Below are positions 17,460-26,471 of a stretch of 64,000 bases of DNA, piece after piece. Both the position numbers and the translations under genes were made by a program. This DNA is from Flectobacillus major DSM 103. Lineage in GTDB: Bacteria > Bacteroidota > Bacteroidia > Cytophagales > Spirosomataceae. The notes beneath the pieces were generated by a model that was not told where the DNA came from, did not search any database, and saw only the letters and a program-made list of their open reading frames with translations. The stretch spans positions 45,590 through 109,589 of the forward strand of contig NZ_KE386492.1 in the NCBI RefSeq assembly GCF_000427405.1, read 5' to 3'. The stretch's first letter is position 1, and each line of letters begins with the position of its first letter.

Positions 17460-19781
17460 ATGTGGAATAAAATTGCGAATATAATCATCCGAAATAGATT
17501 ATTTTGGATTGGATTTATTTTAGTTTCAACCATTTTTATGGGTTATCAAGCCAGTAAAATCCAGCTTTCGTATGAATTTGCCAGAATTTTGCCTGCCAAC
17601 GACCCAACCGAAAAAGAATACCAAAATTTTAGAAAGCTTTTTGGCGAAGACGGTAGCCTCATGGTAATCGGATGGCAGTCGCCTGATATTTATAAGCTTC
17701 AAAATTTCAACGATTGGTACGACCTAACCCAGCAAATTAAAAAACATGAAGGTATCAAAAACGTTATTTCTTTAGCCAATCTGATAGACCTAAAAGTTAA
17801 TGAATCTACCAAACGTTTTGACGTAAAGCCTGTATTGACCCAAAAACCTCAATCACAAACTGAATTAGATTCTGTTCGAGAAAAAATCAGTAACCTCAAG
17901 TTTTACGAAGGAACTATTCTCAACTCGAACACCAATACAACATTGATGGCCATCACCTTCAATGAAAAAACCTTAAATTCCAAGAAAAGAATTGCAATTG
18001 TAGGTGAAATCAAAGCCTTAGCTCATGAGTTTGAGCTAAAGCACCAAACTACATTGCATTTCTCGGGTATGCCATTTATCAGAACGGCAACAATGCAAAA
18101 AGTATCACGAGAAATGGAATTATTTATGGGATTGGCCGTAGTAGTTACAGCCATTATCTTATGGTTTTTCTTCCGTTCTGTTCGTTTTACTGTTGTTTCT
18201 ATCTTGGTAGTACTTATTGGAGTAGTATTCTCGGTAGGCACATTGGTAATGTTTGGTTATAAAATCACTATGTTAACGGGGCTTATTCCTCCATTACTCA
18301 TCGTAATTGGTGTACCCAACTGTATCTTCTTGATTAATAGATACCAAGGCGAATTATTGGCACATGGCGATAAGCAATTGGCCATTCAAAATATGGTATC
18401 GGGTATTGGCCTTTCTACCTTTTTGGCCAACCTCACAACAGCCATTGGTTTTGGTGTATTTTATTTTACTAACAGTAGCCTTTTAGTAGAATTTGGTGTA
18501 GTAGCCGCCCTCAATGTAATGGTAACTTATGTGTTATGCCTTTTGTTGATTCCTATTTGTGTGTATTATATGGGTATGCCAAAAGTAAAGCACCTCAAGC
18601 ACTTAGAAGGCCAATGGGCCAAAAATTTCTTGGGTTTAATCAACAAATTAGTACATAACAACCGCAAAGCGATATACCTAACCTCGTTGATTGTAGTATT
18701 GATATCGGCTTATGGTATTACCAAAATCAATGTGATTGGTTATGTTGTTGACGATTTGCCCAAAAAAGACCCTATCTACACCGATTTGCGTTTCTTTGAA
18801 GCCAATTTTAATGGTGTACTTCCTTTTGAAATTATGGTAGATACCAAGCACCCCAATGGAGTGTTTGATAATCAAGCCGAGGCTTTATACAAAATTAAAT
18901 CGTTGCAAAACAAGCTAAAACAATACAAAGAATTCTCAAAACCTTTGTCGATCGTAGAGGCTACTCGCTTTTTGTATCAGTCCTACAAAGGTGGCGAAGC
19001 TCGCTATTATATCATGCCAAGTGTTTTTGAATTGTCAAAACTTTCGGAATACTTACAATCTGATTCTACTTCGGCATCTAAGCAAATCAAGCCATTCTTG
19101 AATGCCGATAAAAGTATTACTCGTATCAGTTTTCAAATGGCCGATGTGGGTTCTGTTCGTATCAAAGAGTTGATGAAAGAAATACAGCCACAGGTCGATG
19201 CTATTTTTCCTCCAAGCGAGTACAAAGTGAGTTTAACAGGTCATAGTTTGGTATTCCTCAAAAGTAATGACTATCTGTTAGGCAACCTTTACGAAAGTTT
19301 GTTGATTGCCATAGTATTGATAGCCTTGGTAGGAATGATTCTGTTTAGGTCTATTCCAATCATCATTTTATCAAAACTACCGTGTTTAATTCCATTGGCT
19401 TTAACGGCTGGTATTATGGGCTTTTTTGATATTCACTTCAAGCCTTCAACCATCCTTATTTTTAGTATTACCTTTGGTATTGCATCGGACGGAACGGTTT
19501 ATTTCCTAACACGTTATCGTCAGGAATTAGAAGAAAAAGGGCATACCGTTCGTGAAGCTATTACCAACACTATTTTTGGTACAGGGCTAAGTATGATTTA
19601 CACGGCTGTTATCTTATTCTGTGGATTTTCTATATTTGCAGCATCAAGCTTTGGAGGTACGGCCGCCATGGGGGTTATGGTTTCTATCACACTTTTGATT
19701 GCCATGTGTACCAACCTTATTTTGCTTCCAGCATTACTTTTGACTATCAATAGAAATAAATTAGATCAGAAAAAGGTTTAA
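17460..19781 (+). CDS. RND-superfamily exporter (MMPL/patched-like)
   Basis: Inner-membrane transporter of 773 aa with the duplicated RND layout: TM1 (about 13-31), a periplasmic loop to about 215, TM2-6 (about 218-375), TM7 (about 400-420), a second periplasmic loop and TM8-12 (about 610-765). It belongs to the single-chain predicted-exporter group (MMPL domains, sterol-sensing-like GLIPPLLIVIGVPNCIFLIN) rather than the tripartite AcrB type, and no membrane-fusion partner is adjacent. Such proteins often export lipids or hopanoid-like molecules. The substrate here is unknown. A terminator follows. Confidence 0.87.
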   Translation: MWNKIANIIIRNRLFWIGFILVSTIFMGYQASKIQLSYEFARILPANDPTEKEYQNFRKLFGEDGSLMVIGWQSPDIYKLQNFNDWYDLTQQIKKHEGIKNVISLANLIDLKVNESTKRFDVKPVLTQKPQSQTELDSVREKISNLKFYEGTILNSNTNTTLMAITFNEKTLNSKKRIAIVGEIKALAHEFELKHQTTLHFSGMPFIRTATMQKVSREMELFMGLAVVVTAIILWFFFRSVRFTVVSILVVLIGVVFSVGTLVMFGYKITMLTGLIPPLLIVIGVPNCIFLINRYQGELLAHGDKQLAIQNMVSGIGLSTFLANLTTAIGFGVFYFTNSSLLVEFGVVAALNVMVTYVLCLLLIPICVYYMGMPKVKHLKHLEGQWAKNFLGLINKLVHNNRKAIYLTSLIVVLISAYGITKINVIGYVVDDLPKKDPIYTDLRFFEANFNGVLPFEIMVDTKHPNGVFDNQAEALYKIKSLQNKLKQYKEFSKPLSIVEATRFLYQSYKGGEARYYIMPSVFELSKLSEYLQSDSTSASKQIKPFLNADKSITRISFQMADVGSVRIKELMKEIQPQVDAIFPPSEYKVSLTGHSLVFLKSNDYLLGNLYESLLIAIVLIALVGMILFRSIPIIILSKLPCLIPLALTAGIMGFFDIHFKPSTILIFSITFGIASDGTVYFLTRYRQELEEKGHTVREAITNTIFGTGLSMIYTAVILFCGFSIFAASSFGGTAAMGVMVSITLLIAMCTNLILLPALLLTINRNKLDQKKV

Positions 19782-19800
19782 TAAGCCATTATTTATACCA

Positions 19801-19853
19801 AAAACTGGGTTAGCTATTTTGAAAAAAAACAAATAGTTGACCCAGTTTTTTTT
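19801..19853 (+). terminator. Terminator after the RND exporter gene
   Basis: 19-bp stem AAAACTGGGTTAGCTATTT / AAATAGTTGACCCAGTTTT with two wobble positions, 11-nt A-rich loop and an 8-T run. Confidence 0.8.
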
Positions 19854-19890
19854 AGCCCAAAAAATTGATTTTTATCAATAAAACGGAAAT

Positions 19891-19924
19891 TTGTTCGTTT
19901 AAAAGACATTCAGACCTATCTTTG
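19891..19924 (+). promoter_or_regulatory. Bacteroidota-type promoter abutting the CxGKC gene
   Basis: TTG (19891-19893), 23-nt spacer and TATCTTTG (19917-19924), fitting TTG/TAnnTTTG. The ATG at 19929 follows after 4 nt, so transcription would start at or near the start codon, giving a leaderless or very short-leader mRNA. Confidence 0.5.
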
Positions 19925-19928
19925 TGGC

Positions 19929-20312
19929 ATGGTAAATAAACTCATAGCAATTCTTCTACTCATTTTACTGAATATTCCATTATTCAGCAAGTGGAGTTTT
20001 GTGGTGTATTACCAAGTCAACAAAAGTTATATTGCCAAAGAACTTTGTATTAATCGCAACAAACCACAGCTACATTGCGATGGTAAATGTTTTTTAGCGA
20101 AAAAGCTCAAAGCGGCAGAAGAAAAAGAACAAAAGGCAACTTCGGAAAAACTCGAAAAAATGCCCGAAATTACACTCTTCTGGTCCGATAATACTGTTGA
20201 CTTTCTGGGCAATAGTTCTATTGAAGAACTCCCCCCACTTCACTCCTTTTCTTATATCGAGCCTCATTATAGCTCGCCATTCTTAGGTTTTTTTCAACCT
20301 CCCAAGGTATAG
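19929..20312 (+). CDS. Small exported or membrane-anchored CxGKC protein, unknown function
   Basis: A 127-aa protein with an N-terminal hydrophobic segment (about 3-22, then a charged-aromatic stretch), followed by ELCINRNKPQLHCDGKCFLAKKLK (about 41-63): a cysteine near residue 43 and a C-x-G-K-C pair, arranged like a metal or redox site. A Lys/Glu-rich coiled stretch and a Pro-rich end follow. I recall similar small proteins next to MbnP/MauG genes in Bacteroidota, as here, but know of no function. Context suggests a part in copper or iron handling (inference). Confidence 0.65.
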   Translation: MVNKLIAILLLILLNIPLFSKWSFVVYYQVNKSYIAKELCINRNKPQLHCDGKCFLAKKLKAAEEKEQKATSEKLEKMPEITLFWSDNTVDFLGNSSIEELPPLHSFSYIEPHYSSPFLGFFQPPKV

Positions 20313-20588
20313 GTCATTTTCTCTATCATGTTGGTAAACCTGCTCTAGTTCAGAGCAAGTAATAATTGCTTTATAAAATTTGGTATAGGTTATTCCAGAC
20401 AACAATACGCCTGAGTATTGGCTATTGATTATACCCATATTTTCAAACCAATATCAGGTTTGGAGCATTTATGCTTGCATCAAAACGAGACAACCTTTCA
20501 TCGCCCATAACGTTCGACATGAAAAGTGACACCGTTTGATTTTCACATATTTTGAATCGTTTCACTTTTATTTTGTTCAAATACGTAC

Positions 20589-21701
20589 ATGAAACAGCTA
20601 ATTTTTGCCACAATTCTATTGTTAGGACTACAAAGTTGTAAAAAGAATAATACTACAGATACCGAGCCAGCCCCTGAACCTCAGCCTCTGTTTAGTATTC
20701 CAAGCAATTTTCCAAAACCTATCTATCCGATTGATAGCAACCCTGTAACACAAGCAGGATTTGACCTTGGTAAAAATTTGTTTTACGATGGAATTTTGTC
20801 AAGAGACAGCACTATTGCATGCGGAGAGTGCCATCGGCAAACCTATGCGTTTTCGCATCACATGCACGACCTGAGTCATGGTATTGAGGGAAGAATCGGC
20901 CTACGCAATGCCCAGCCATTACAAAATTTGGCTTGGCGTGAACGCTTTCAATGGGATGGCAAAGCAGCCACACTAGATACACAGCCCATATTGCCTATCG
21001 AACATCCCGACGAAATGGATGATAAATTAGATAACGTAGTAGCAAAACTCAGCAAACATCAAGGCTACAAGAATATGTTTAAAGCAGCTTTTGGTACAGA
21101 GCAAATTAATGCCGAACGTATGTTAAAAGCTCTTTCACAATTTATGCTAAGCCTTGTTTCGGCCAATGCCAAATATGATAAATACCAACGAAAAGAAGCT
21201 GGTGTAAATCTTACAGCCGACGAACTTGAGGGTATGAGCTTATTTGAAAGCAAAGGTTGTAAAAGCTGCCACGCAGGTCAACTATTTAGTGATGAGTCAT
21301 TTAGGAGTTTAGGATTATCGAGGTTTGAACGAACCAAAGTAGATTATCTTGATGGCAAGCCCGTATTGAGCATTGTCGTTGACGAGGGCAGATACAGGGT
21401 AACAGGTATAGATACAGACCGTTTTAGGTTTAAAGTACCAAGCCTACGCAACGTAGCCGCCTCGCCGCCATATATGCACGATGGCCGTTTTGCCAAACTT
21501 CAAGAAGTACTCGACTTTTATGATGCTGGTATGCAAGAAGTACCCAATCTCGACCCGATTTTTCGCAAAAATGCCCGTTTAGGAATACCGATGAGTGCCG
21601 AAGAAAAGAGGAAGATTATTGCCTTCCTGAATACACTCACAGACGAAACATTTTTAAAAGACAAACGCTTTGCAGAGCCAGATGGCTTTCCTGTAAGGTA
21701 A
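20589..21701 (+). CDS. Di-heme MauG/MbnH-like cytochrome c peroxidase family lipoprotein (1)
   Basis: A 370-aa lipoprotein (lipobox LGLQSC, C17) with two c-type heme sites, CGECH (78-82) and CKSCH (224-228). The first is followed by RQTYAFSHHMHD..SHGIEG, characteristic of the MauG/MbnH side of the family rather than classical peroxidases. MbnH uses its hemes to oxidise tryptophan in the partner MbnP. The next gene, 16 bp downstream, encodes an MbnP homologue, so that role is the best guess. Conserved PSLRNVAASPPYMHDGRF and LNTLTDETFLKDKRFAEP are present near the C-terminus. Confidence 0.88.
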   Translation: MKQLIFATILLLGLQSCKKNNTTDTEPAPEPQPLFSIPSNFPKPIYPIDSNPVTQAGFDLGKNLFYDGILSRDSTIACGECHRQTYAFSHHMHDLSHGIEGRIGLRNAQPLQNLAWRERFQWDGKAATLDTQPILPIEHPDEMDDKLDNVVAKLSKHQGYKNMFKAAFGTEQINAERMLKALSQFMLSLVSANAKYDKYQRKEAGVNLTADELEGMSLFESKGCKSCHAGQLFSDESFRSLGLSRFERTKVDYLDGKPVLSIVVDEGRYRVTGIDTDRFRFKVPSLRNVAASPPYMHDGRFAKLQEVLDFYDAGMQEVPNLDPIFRKNARLGIPMSAEEKRKIIAFLNTLTDETFLKDKRFAEPDGFPVR

Positions 21702-21717
21702 AAAAACAAATTTTATT

Positions 21718-22527
21718 ATGAAATCTTTATTCAAATCGTTTTCAATTTTAGCCTGTATGCTTGCTGTAGTATTGGCTTGTAACAAAGTCGAAGTAGAGCC
21801 TATTGGTGCAAATGATAAAAACAATATTACATTAGAATTTGACAACCGTGTTGGCGGACAAAAATTGGCATTAGGCACAACTACTTACAAAAATGCTTCA
21901 GGCGAAGATTTTACAGTTACATCCCTAAATTATTTTATCAGCAATGTTGCGTTGAAAAAAGCCGATGGCACAACCGTAAAATTCCCAGACCAATATTTCT
22001 TGATTCGTCAAGCTGATAGCAAAACTACCGAACAGCTTTTGAAAGACGTTCCAGCGGCCGATTATACCGACATAACCTTTACCATTGGCGTTGACAGTAT
22101 AAAAAGCATATCGCCTGTAGAGCAACGTACAGGTGTTTTAGACCCTACTTCTTATGGCGACGACAATATGTATTGGGCTTGGAACTCTGGATATATTTTC
22201 ATGAAACTAGAAGGTATTTCGTCGGCTGCACCTAAAAACTCGGCAGGATTGAATAAATACCAATACCATGTTGGGGGTTTTGGAGGTAGAACAAGTGCTA
22301 CTGCCAACAACCTCAGAACCGTTACTTTGTCGCTGAATGGAACAGCTACCGTGCGAAAGAGTATTTCGCCTACAGTACACCTTATTACAGATGTTGCCAA
22401 AATTTTTGACGGAGGTACTCCTCTCAAAATTGCAACGGCGGCTGTCATAATGGCTCCTGCGGCGGCAACTCCTATTGCCAATAATTACAAAAATATGTTT
22501 GTAGTTGACCACGTTCACAACGACTAA
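21718..22527 (+). CDS. MbnP-like copper-binding lipoprotein
   Basis: A 269-aa lipoprotein (lipobox VVLAC, C21). The body matches the MbnP family: LEFDNRVGGQKLALGTTTY, the SLNYFISNVALK strand pair, FTIGVDSIKS, and a DDNMYWAWNSGYIFMKLEG block with W153 and W155, the region that carries the oxidised Trp (kynurenine) in MbnP. The C-terminus ends in histidines (MFVVDHVHND) that could bind metal. Known MbnP binds copper after its partner MbnH modifies the Trp. Here it lies between two MbnH-like genes. No methanobactin gene was seen, so a general copper role is inferred. Confidence 0.85.
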   Translation: MKSLFKSFSILACMLAVVLACNKVEVEPIGANDKNNITLEFDNRVGGQKLALGTTTYKNASGEDFTVTSLNYFISNVALKKADGTTVKFPDQYFLIRQADSKTTEQLLKDVPAADYTDITFTIGVDSIKSISPVEQRTGVLDPTSYGDDNMYWAWNSGYIFMKLEGISSAAPKNSAGLNKYQYHVGGFGGRTSATANNLRTVTLSLNGTATVRKSISPTVHLITDVAKIFDGGTPLKIATAAVIMAPAAATPIANNYKNMFVVDHVHND

Positions 22528-22532
22528 GCAAT

Positions 22533-22730
22533 ATGCTAAAGCGAAACGAATTAGCAAAGTGGCTGGAAGGTACAGGAATTGTCCTTCCACCACCACTTTC
22601 TCTGAGCGAGAAAATACAAGAATCTCTTCAGTTTTATTCTGAACAGCAGTTTATTAAAGTCCTAATTGTGCTTCATATTTTGGCAATGCCAAGCTTATTG
22701 GGCGGTTTATTTTGGGCTTTATGGTTCTGA
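22533..22730 (+). CDS. Small single-TM protein between mbnP-like and mauG-like genes
   Basis: A 65-aa frame starting 5 nt after the MbnP-like stop and ending 13 nt before the second MauG-like start, on the same strand. The N-terminus is soluble (KWLEGTGIVLPPPLSLSEKIQESLQ) and the C-terminus is one hydrophobic helix (about 42-65) rich in Trp, Leu and Phe. No family recognised. Tight spacing on both sides argues for real translation within the operon. It could be a membrane tether or assembly factor for the heme lipoproteins (speculative). Confidence 0.6.
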   Translation: MLKRNELAKWLEGTGIVLPPPLSLSEKIQESLQFYSEQQFIKVLIVLHILAMPSLLGGLFWALWF

Positions 22731-22743
22731 AAACAATGATATT

Positions 22744-23760
22744 ATGAAAAAAAAAACCATCGGATTCTGTATTATACTTAGCGTAGTTTTGGCTTGTTCA
22801 AGTACGCAAGAAATTACAGAACCAAATGTGGACTTTCAGATACCCAAGAATTTTCCACAACCCATTTATAACTTAGCTCGCAATCCTATTACCAAAGCTG
22901 GTTTTGAGCTAGGAAAAGCCTTGTTCAGCGACCCTATTTTATCCAGAAATAACTCTATTAGTTGCTCAGAATGCCACGCCCAAAGCTATGCTTTTACCCA
23001 TCATGGCCACGATGTAAGTCATGGTATCGACAACCTAAAGGGTACACGCAATGCCCTAGCAATGCAAAATTTGGCTTGGCAATCTGAGTTTTTCTGGGAT
23101 GGTGGTGTTGGCGATCTGGATTTTGTACCACTTGCTCCTATCGAAAACCCTGTAGAAATGGACGAGAAGGTGGGAAATGTATTAGAAAAACTTCGTAAAA
23201 CACAGTATTATCCTGCTCAATTCAAAAAAGCATTTGGCACAAATGAAATTAATGCCGAACGCTTTCTAAAAGCTCTTTCTCAGTATATGCTAACCTTGGT
23301 TTCGGCCAATTCAAGATATGATAAATATGTACGAAACGAAGGCGAAATACTGACAGCCGATGAGTTGGCGGGCTTGTCGTTGTTCAAACAAAAATGTGCT
23401 TCGTGCCACAAAGGTGAGCTTTTTACCGACCAGTCGTATCGCAATAATGGCCTAACAATTCAGGGCGATATGGATACAGGGAGGTTTAGAATTACAGAAC
23501 AGCCACAAGATAAATATAAGTTTAAAGTTCCTAGCTTAAGGAATATCGAGGTATCAAAACCCTATATGCACGATGGCCGATTCTATACTTTAGAAACTGT
23601 TCTTGACCATTATGCCGAAGGTGTTCAGCAAACGCCTAATTTAGACCCTCTTTTGCAAAATGGAATCCCTATGACAGCCAAGGAAAAGCTACAGATTGTT
23701 GCTTTTTTGAAAACACTTACCGACGAACAGTTTTTGAAAGACAAACGACTTTCTAATTAG
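22744..23760 (+). CDS. Di-heme MauG/MbnH-like cytochrome c peroxidase family lipoprotein (2)
   Basis: Paralogue of the first MauG-like protein, 338 aa from ATG 22744 (an upstream extension would overlap the 65-aa gene in another frame). Lipobox VVLAC (C18). Heme sites are CSECH (74-78), followed by AQSYAFTHHGHDVSHG, and CASCH (218-222). The two paralogues share the block RNA...QNLAW....FWDG and the C-terminal TDE.FLKDKR. A second MbnH-like enzyme beside one MbnP suggests either sequential Trp modification or an electron-delivery role (inference). Confidence 0.88.
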   Translation: MKKKTIGFCIILSVVLACSSTQEITEPNVDFQIPKNFPQPIYNLARNPITKAGFELGKALFSDPILSRNNSISCSECHAQSYAFTHHGHDVSHGIDNLKGTRNALAMQNLAWQSEFFWDGGVGDLDFVPLAPIENPVEMDEKVGNVLEKLRKTQYYPAQFKKAFGTNEINAERFLKALSQYMLTLVSANSRYDKYVRNEGEILTADELAGLSLFKQKCASCHKGELFTDQSYRNNGLTIQGDMDTGRFRITEQPQDKYKFKVPSLRNIEVSKPYMHDGRFYTLETVLDHYAEGVQQTPNLDPLLQNGIPMTAKEKLQIVAFLKTLTDEQFLKDKRLSN

Positions 23761-23821
23761 AGACTTGACCACCTACCTTTATTACAGGCTTGGTGGCTAT
23801 TACTTAAATTAGTATATCAAT

Positions 23822-24730
23822 ATGAAAAAAATACTATTATTCTTATTATTTATTCAGGCCAATACTAGTTTTGCTTGCGACATCTGCGGTTGTTCCAATG
23901 GAAACTCTTTTTTTGGTATTTTGCCTCAGTCTCATAGAAGTTTCCTTGGGGTTCGGTATCGTTATGCCAATTACGATTCGCACCTGAATAGCCTTTTGCT
24001 AAAAACACAAGAATCATTTCATACAACCGAGCTTTGGGGACGATTTTACCCCTTAAAAAAAGTACAAATATTAGCTTTTCTACCTTATAGCTTCAATAGT
24101 CAGACGATTAAAAATACTGGACAAACTACTAGTATAGAGGGCTTGGGCGATGCCACCATATTAGCTCACTACAATATTTTAAATACTTTTTGGGACTCTA
24201 CAACACATGTTGTCAACCATAACATAATGCTTGGAATAGGTACAAAATTACCATTAGGGCATTATCGTTATGACCAAAATAGTACCGAAGAAGTAGCCAA
24301 TCCCAACTTTCAATTAGGTACAGGAAGTGTCGATATTTTATTGAATGCTATTTATACTATTCGCTATGATTCTTGGGGACTTAATACCGATTTGACCTAT
24401 AAAATCAATTCTCAAAATAGCAATAATTACAAATTTGGAAACAAAATCAGCTCTTCTGTTTCTTTGTTTTATACAAAAACACTTTCCAATTCAGTCACCG
24501 TAATGCCCAATGCAGGTGTATATTTTGAGAATGCCGTAATGGACAAAGACCACGGTGTTTCTAATAGTAACACAGGTGGATACCTCGCCACGGCCAATGT
24601 TGGTTTAGAAACTTTCTTCAAAAAGTTTAGTATCGGTATTACCCACCAGTCACCCTTTGCTCAGGAGTTATCTAAAAACGAGCTAAGAGCCAATGCAAGA
24701 ACCAACGTACATCTAACGTTCTTATTTTAG
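23822..24730 (+). CDS. Outer-membrane beta-barrel-like protein with CDICGC motif
   Basis: A 302-aa protein with signal peptide MKKILLFLLFIQANTSFA and, directly at the mature N-terminus, CDICGC (C19, C22, C24), a possible metal-binding knuckle. The rest alternates polar and aromatic residues in beta-strand style (VRYRYANYDSHLNS, LTYKINSQNS, NVGLETFFKKFSIGIT) and ends in VHLTFLF, with terminal Phe as in outer-membrane barrels. I recall such CDICGC proteins beside MbnP/MauG genes in Bacteroidota. A porin for metal or a complex is possible. Function unproven. Confidence 0.7.
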   Translation: MKKILLFLLFIQANTSFACDICGCSNGNSFFGILPQSHRSFLGVRYRYANYDSHLNSLLLKTQESFHTTELWGRFYPLKKVQILAFLPYSFNSQTIKNTGQTTSIEGLGDATILAHYNILNTFWDSTTHVVNHNIMLGIGTKLPLGHYRYDQNSTEEVANPNFQLGTGSVDILLNAIYTIRYDSWGLNTDLTYKINSQNSNNYKFGNKISSSVSLFYTKTLSNSVTVMPNAGVYFENAVMDKDHGVSNSNTGGYLATANVGLETFFKKFSIGITHQSPFAQELSKNELRANARTNVHLTFLF

Positions 24731-24757
24731 TAAGGTTATTTAAAACAATTTCAAGCC

Positions 24758-24997
24758 ATGAAAACAATTATCATTTTTACTATTGCTTTATTTTCGGGTT
24801 TACAAACACCCCAAAAAGATACTAAAACAAAAGAAAAGGAAACTACCTTGGTAGCAGATGCCAAAGACCCTGTCTGCAAAATGCACGTAAGCAAAGGCAC
24901 AAAAACAGTAAGTACTTACAAAGGAAAACAGTATGGCTTTTGTAGTGTAGTTTGTAAAGAAATGTTCGATAAAAAACCTGAGAAATATGTAAAATAG
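24758..24997 (+). CDS. Exported YHS-domain protein
   Basis: A 79-aa protein with a hydrophobic N-terminus (1-16) and one YHS domain (about 36-79): KDPVCKMHVSKGTKTVSTYKGKQYGFCSVVCKEMFDKKPEKY, with the three cysteines expected of this small metal-binding domain, which is common in copper-handling proteins and P-type ATPases. It sits 27 nt after the CDICGC protein, probably in the same transcript, and supports a metal-related role for the island. Confidence 0.85.
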   Translation: MKTIIIFTIALFSGLQTPQKDTKTKEKETTLVADAKDPVCKMHVSKGTKTVSTYKGKQYGFCSVVCKEMFDKKPEKYVK

Positions 24998-25146
24998 TGT
25001 ATGGCAAAATAGTAATTTGAGCCAATACAAAACTTTTAGGTAATATTATTCGTATCTATTAATATGGTTAGTAATACAGAATCAACGATTGTTGATTACA
25101 CTGCTATAAAGCCATTAAACAACAACACAACCAAGTTGAAATAGAA

Positions 25147-25641
25147 ATGAAAAAAGCCTTAATCCTCTGTGTATTAACTTTATTCTTTGCAGGAAAAAGT
25201 ATGGCACAAAACCACCAACACAAATTTGCTGTTGTAAAAACAGACGACGAATGGCGTAAAATTTTAACGCCCGAACAATTCAAGGTTACACGACGCAAAA
25301 GTACTGAGCTGGCATGCTCAGGGGCATATTGGAAAAACCACGAAAAGGGTATCTACAAATGTGTATGCTGTAAATTACCGTTATTCGATTCACAAACGAA
25401 GTTTGAATCGGGTACGGGTTGGCCTTCTTTTTATCAAGCTATTCACAAAGATGCTATCTTAGAAATACCTGATGATAGCTTTGGTATGGAACGCACCGAA
25501 ATACTTTGTAGTCGTTGTGGGGCTCATTTAGGGCATGTTTTTGATGATGGCCCCCGCCCAACAGGGCTTAGGTATTGCCTCAATTCTGTTGCTTTAGACT
25601 TTGAGAAAGATACCAAACCAAGCAAAGTACATAACCCTTGA
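25147..25641 (+). CDS. msrB: Exported peptide-methionine (R)-S-oxide reductase MsrB
   Basis: Repairs methionine-R-sulfoxide in proteins. A signal peptide (1-20, AGKSMAQ) places it outside the cytoplasm. The 164-aa sequence has the full MsrB fold: two structural CxxC zinc pairs (CVCC and CSRC), FESGTGWPSFYQAI, GAHLGHVFDDGPRPTG and the catalytic cysteine in LRYCLNSVALDF. An exported repair enzyme next to heme oxidases and a probable copper protein fits a need to repair oxidised periplasmic or surface proteins (inference). It lies 149 bp after the YHS gene. Confidence 0.94.
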   Translation: MKKALILCVLTLFFAGKSMAQNHQHKFAVVKTDDEWRKILTPEQFKVTRRKSTELACSGAYWKNHEKGIYKCVCCKLPLFDSQTKFESGTGWPSFYQAIHKDAILEIPDDSFGMERTEILCSRCGAHLGHVFDDGPRPTGLRYCLNSVALDFEKDTKPSKVHNP

Positions 25642-25745
25642 GAGGCTTTTTGACAAACGTTGTTCTGGCTAAAATAGAAAAGACTGTCAAACTCTTACAA
25701 TATTGTAGGCAGAGTAATACTTTATTCATCCATTGGAACGTAAAA

Positions 25746-26339
25746 TTATTGGAGAATTTCCTCTTCAATAATTTTACTGATCCTATCCAAGGCAGTATTT
25801 AATGGCGTTGATTGGTGTAAGCTACGGCTAAGTAATATCCCGCCTTCAATCAGCATGATAAAGGTACTGGCATACATATTGGTATCTAAATTGGGTTTAA
25901 AGCTTTGATTACTCTCTCCACGCTTTAAAATTTCAACCAATCTTTTCTGCCAAATCAAAAAACTGGCTTGAACAGCAGGCATCAGAAATAATAAATTATC
26001 GTCGGCTTCTGTTGCAGCGTTCAGTAAAGGGCACCCGCCAAACATAACTGTTTTTTCGCCCATTGCTCTATAAAAATCTACCATAGCTTGTAACTGTTCA
26101 TGAGGTGTTTTTTTCTCATGAATGGCCAGCTCCATTGCTTTCATTAGCTTATCGGCATTGTACTTAAAAACCTCAGTTACGACTTCATCCTTATTACTAA
26201 AGTTTCCATAAATACTTCCCTTGGTAAGTCCCGTAAGTTCGGTAATATCAGAAAGTGACGTTACGGCATATCCTTTGGTATTGAACAATGATGCCGTTTT
26301 TTCTATGATAAATTGTTTGGTTCGCTCTGCTTTTGACAT
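25746..26339 (-). CDS. TetR-family transcriptional regulator
   Basis: A 197-aa repressor-type protein. The N-terminal helix-turn-helix is clear: ERTKQFIIEKTASLFNTKGYAVTSLSDITELTGLTKGSIYGNFSNKDEVVTEVF. The C-terminal ligand domain (about 80-197) resembles the TetR_C subgroup of YxaF/LmrA-type regulators (MVDFYRAMGEKTVMFGGCPLLNAATEADD). It is convergent with msrB and divergent from the membrane AraC gene across a 293-bp gap. Its target is not evident. Confidence 0.9.
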   Translation of the reverse strand: MSKAERTKQFIIEKTASLFNTKGYAVTSLSDITELTGLTKGSIYGNFSNKDEVVTEVFKYNADKLMKAMELAIHEKKTPHEQLQAMVDFYRAMGEKTVMFGGCPLLNAATEADDNLLFLMPAVQASFLIWQKRLVEILKRGESNQSFKPNLDTNMYASTFIMLIEGGILLSRSLHQSTPLNTALDRISKIIEEEILQ

Positions 26340-26359
26340 ATTCTTTTCTCCTATTTTTA

Positions 26360-26367
26360 CAAAGATA
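26360..26367 (-). promoter_or_regulatory. Promoter -7 element for the TetR gene
   Basis: TATCTTTG on the minus strand, 20 nt before the TetR ATG, fits TAnnTTTG. No convincing -33 TTG at usual spacing. Confidence 0.35.
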
Positions 26368-26463
26368 CAATAAGTCCAAAAATACTGCCCCTTTCTTGAT
26401 CTATAGGCTATATATTCACCAATGTTCTTGAGGCCAAATTAGGATTTATTTATTATACAATTG

Positions 26464-26471
26464 TATCTTTG
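26464..26471 (+). promoter_or_regulatory. Promoter -7 element for the membrane AraC gene
   Basis: TATCTTTG followed by C on the plus strand in the divergent gap, fitting TAnnTTTG; it would give a leader of roughly 160 nt. The -33 element is unclear. Confidence 0.35.

Noticed and set aside
20313..20588. Small gene between the CxGKC protein and the first MauG-like gene
   Set aside because: The 276-bp gap has no start-plus-frame of reasonable length in either strand; treated as a promoter-containing gap.
22666..22743. N-terminal extension of the second MauG-like protein (start at 22666)
   Set aside because: It would overlap the 65-aa gene in another frame and lacks a signal; ATG 22744 gives a perfect lipoprotein leader.
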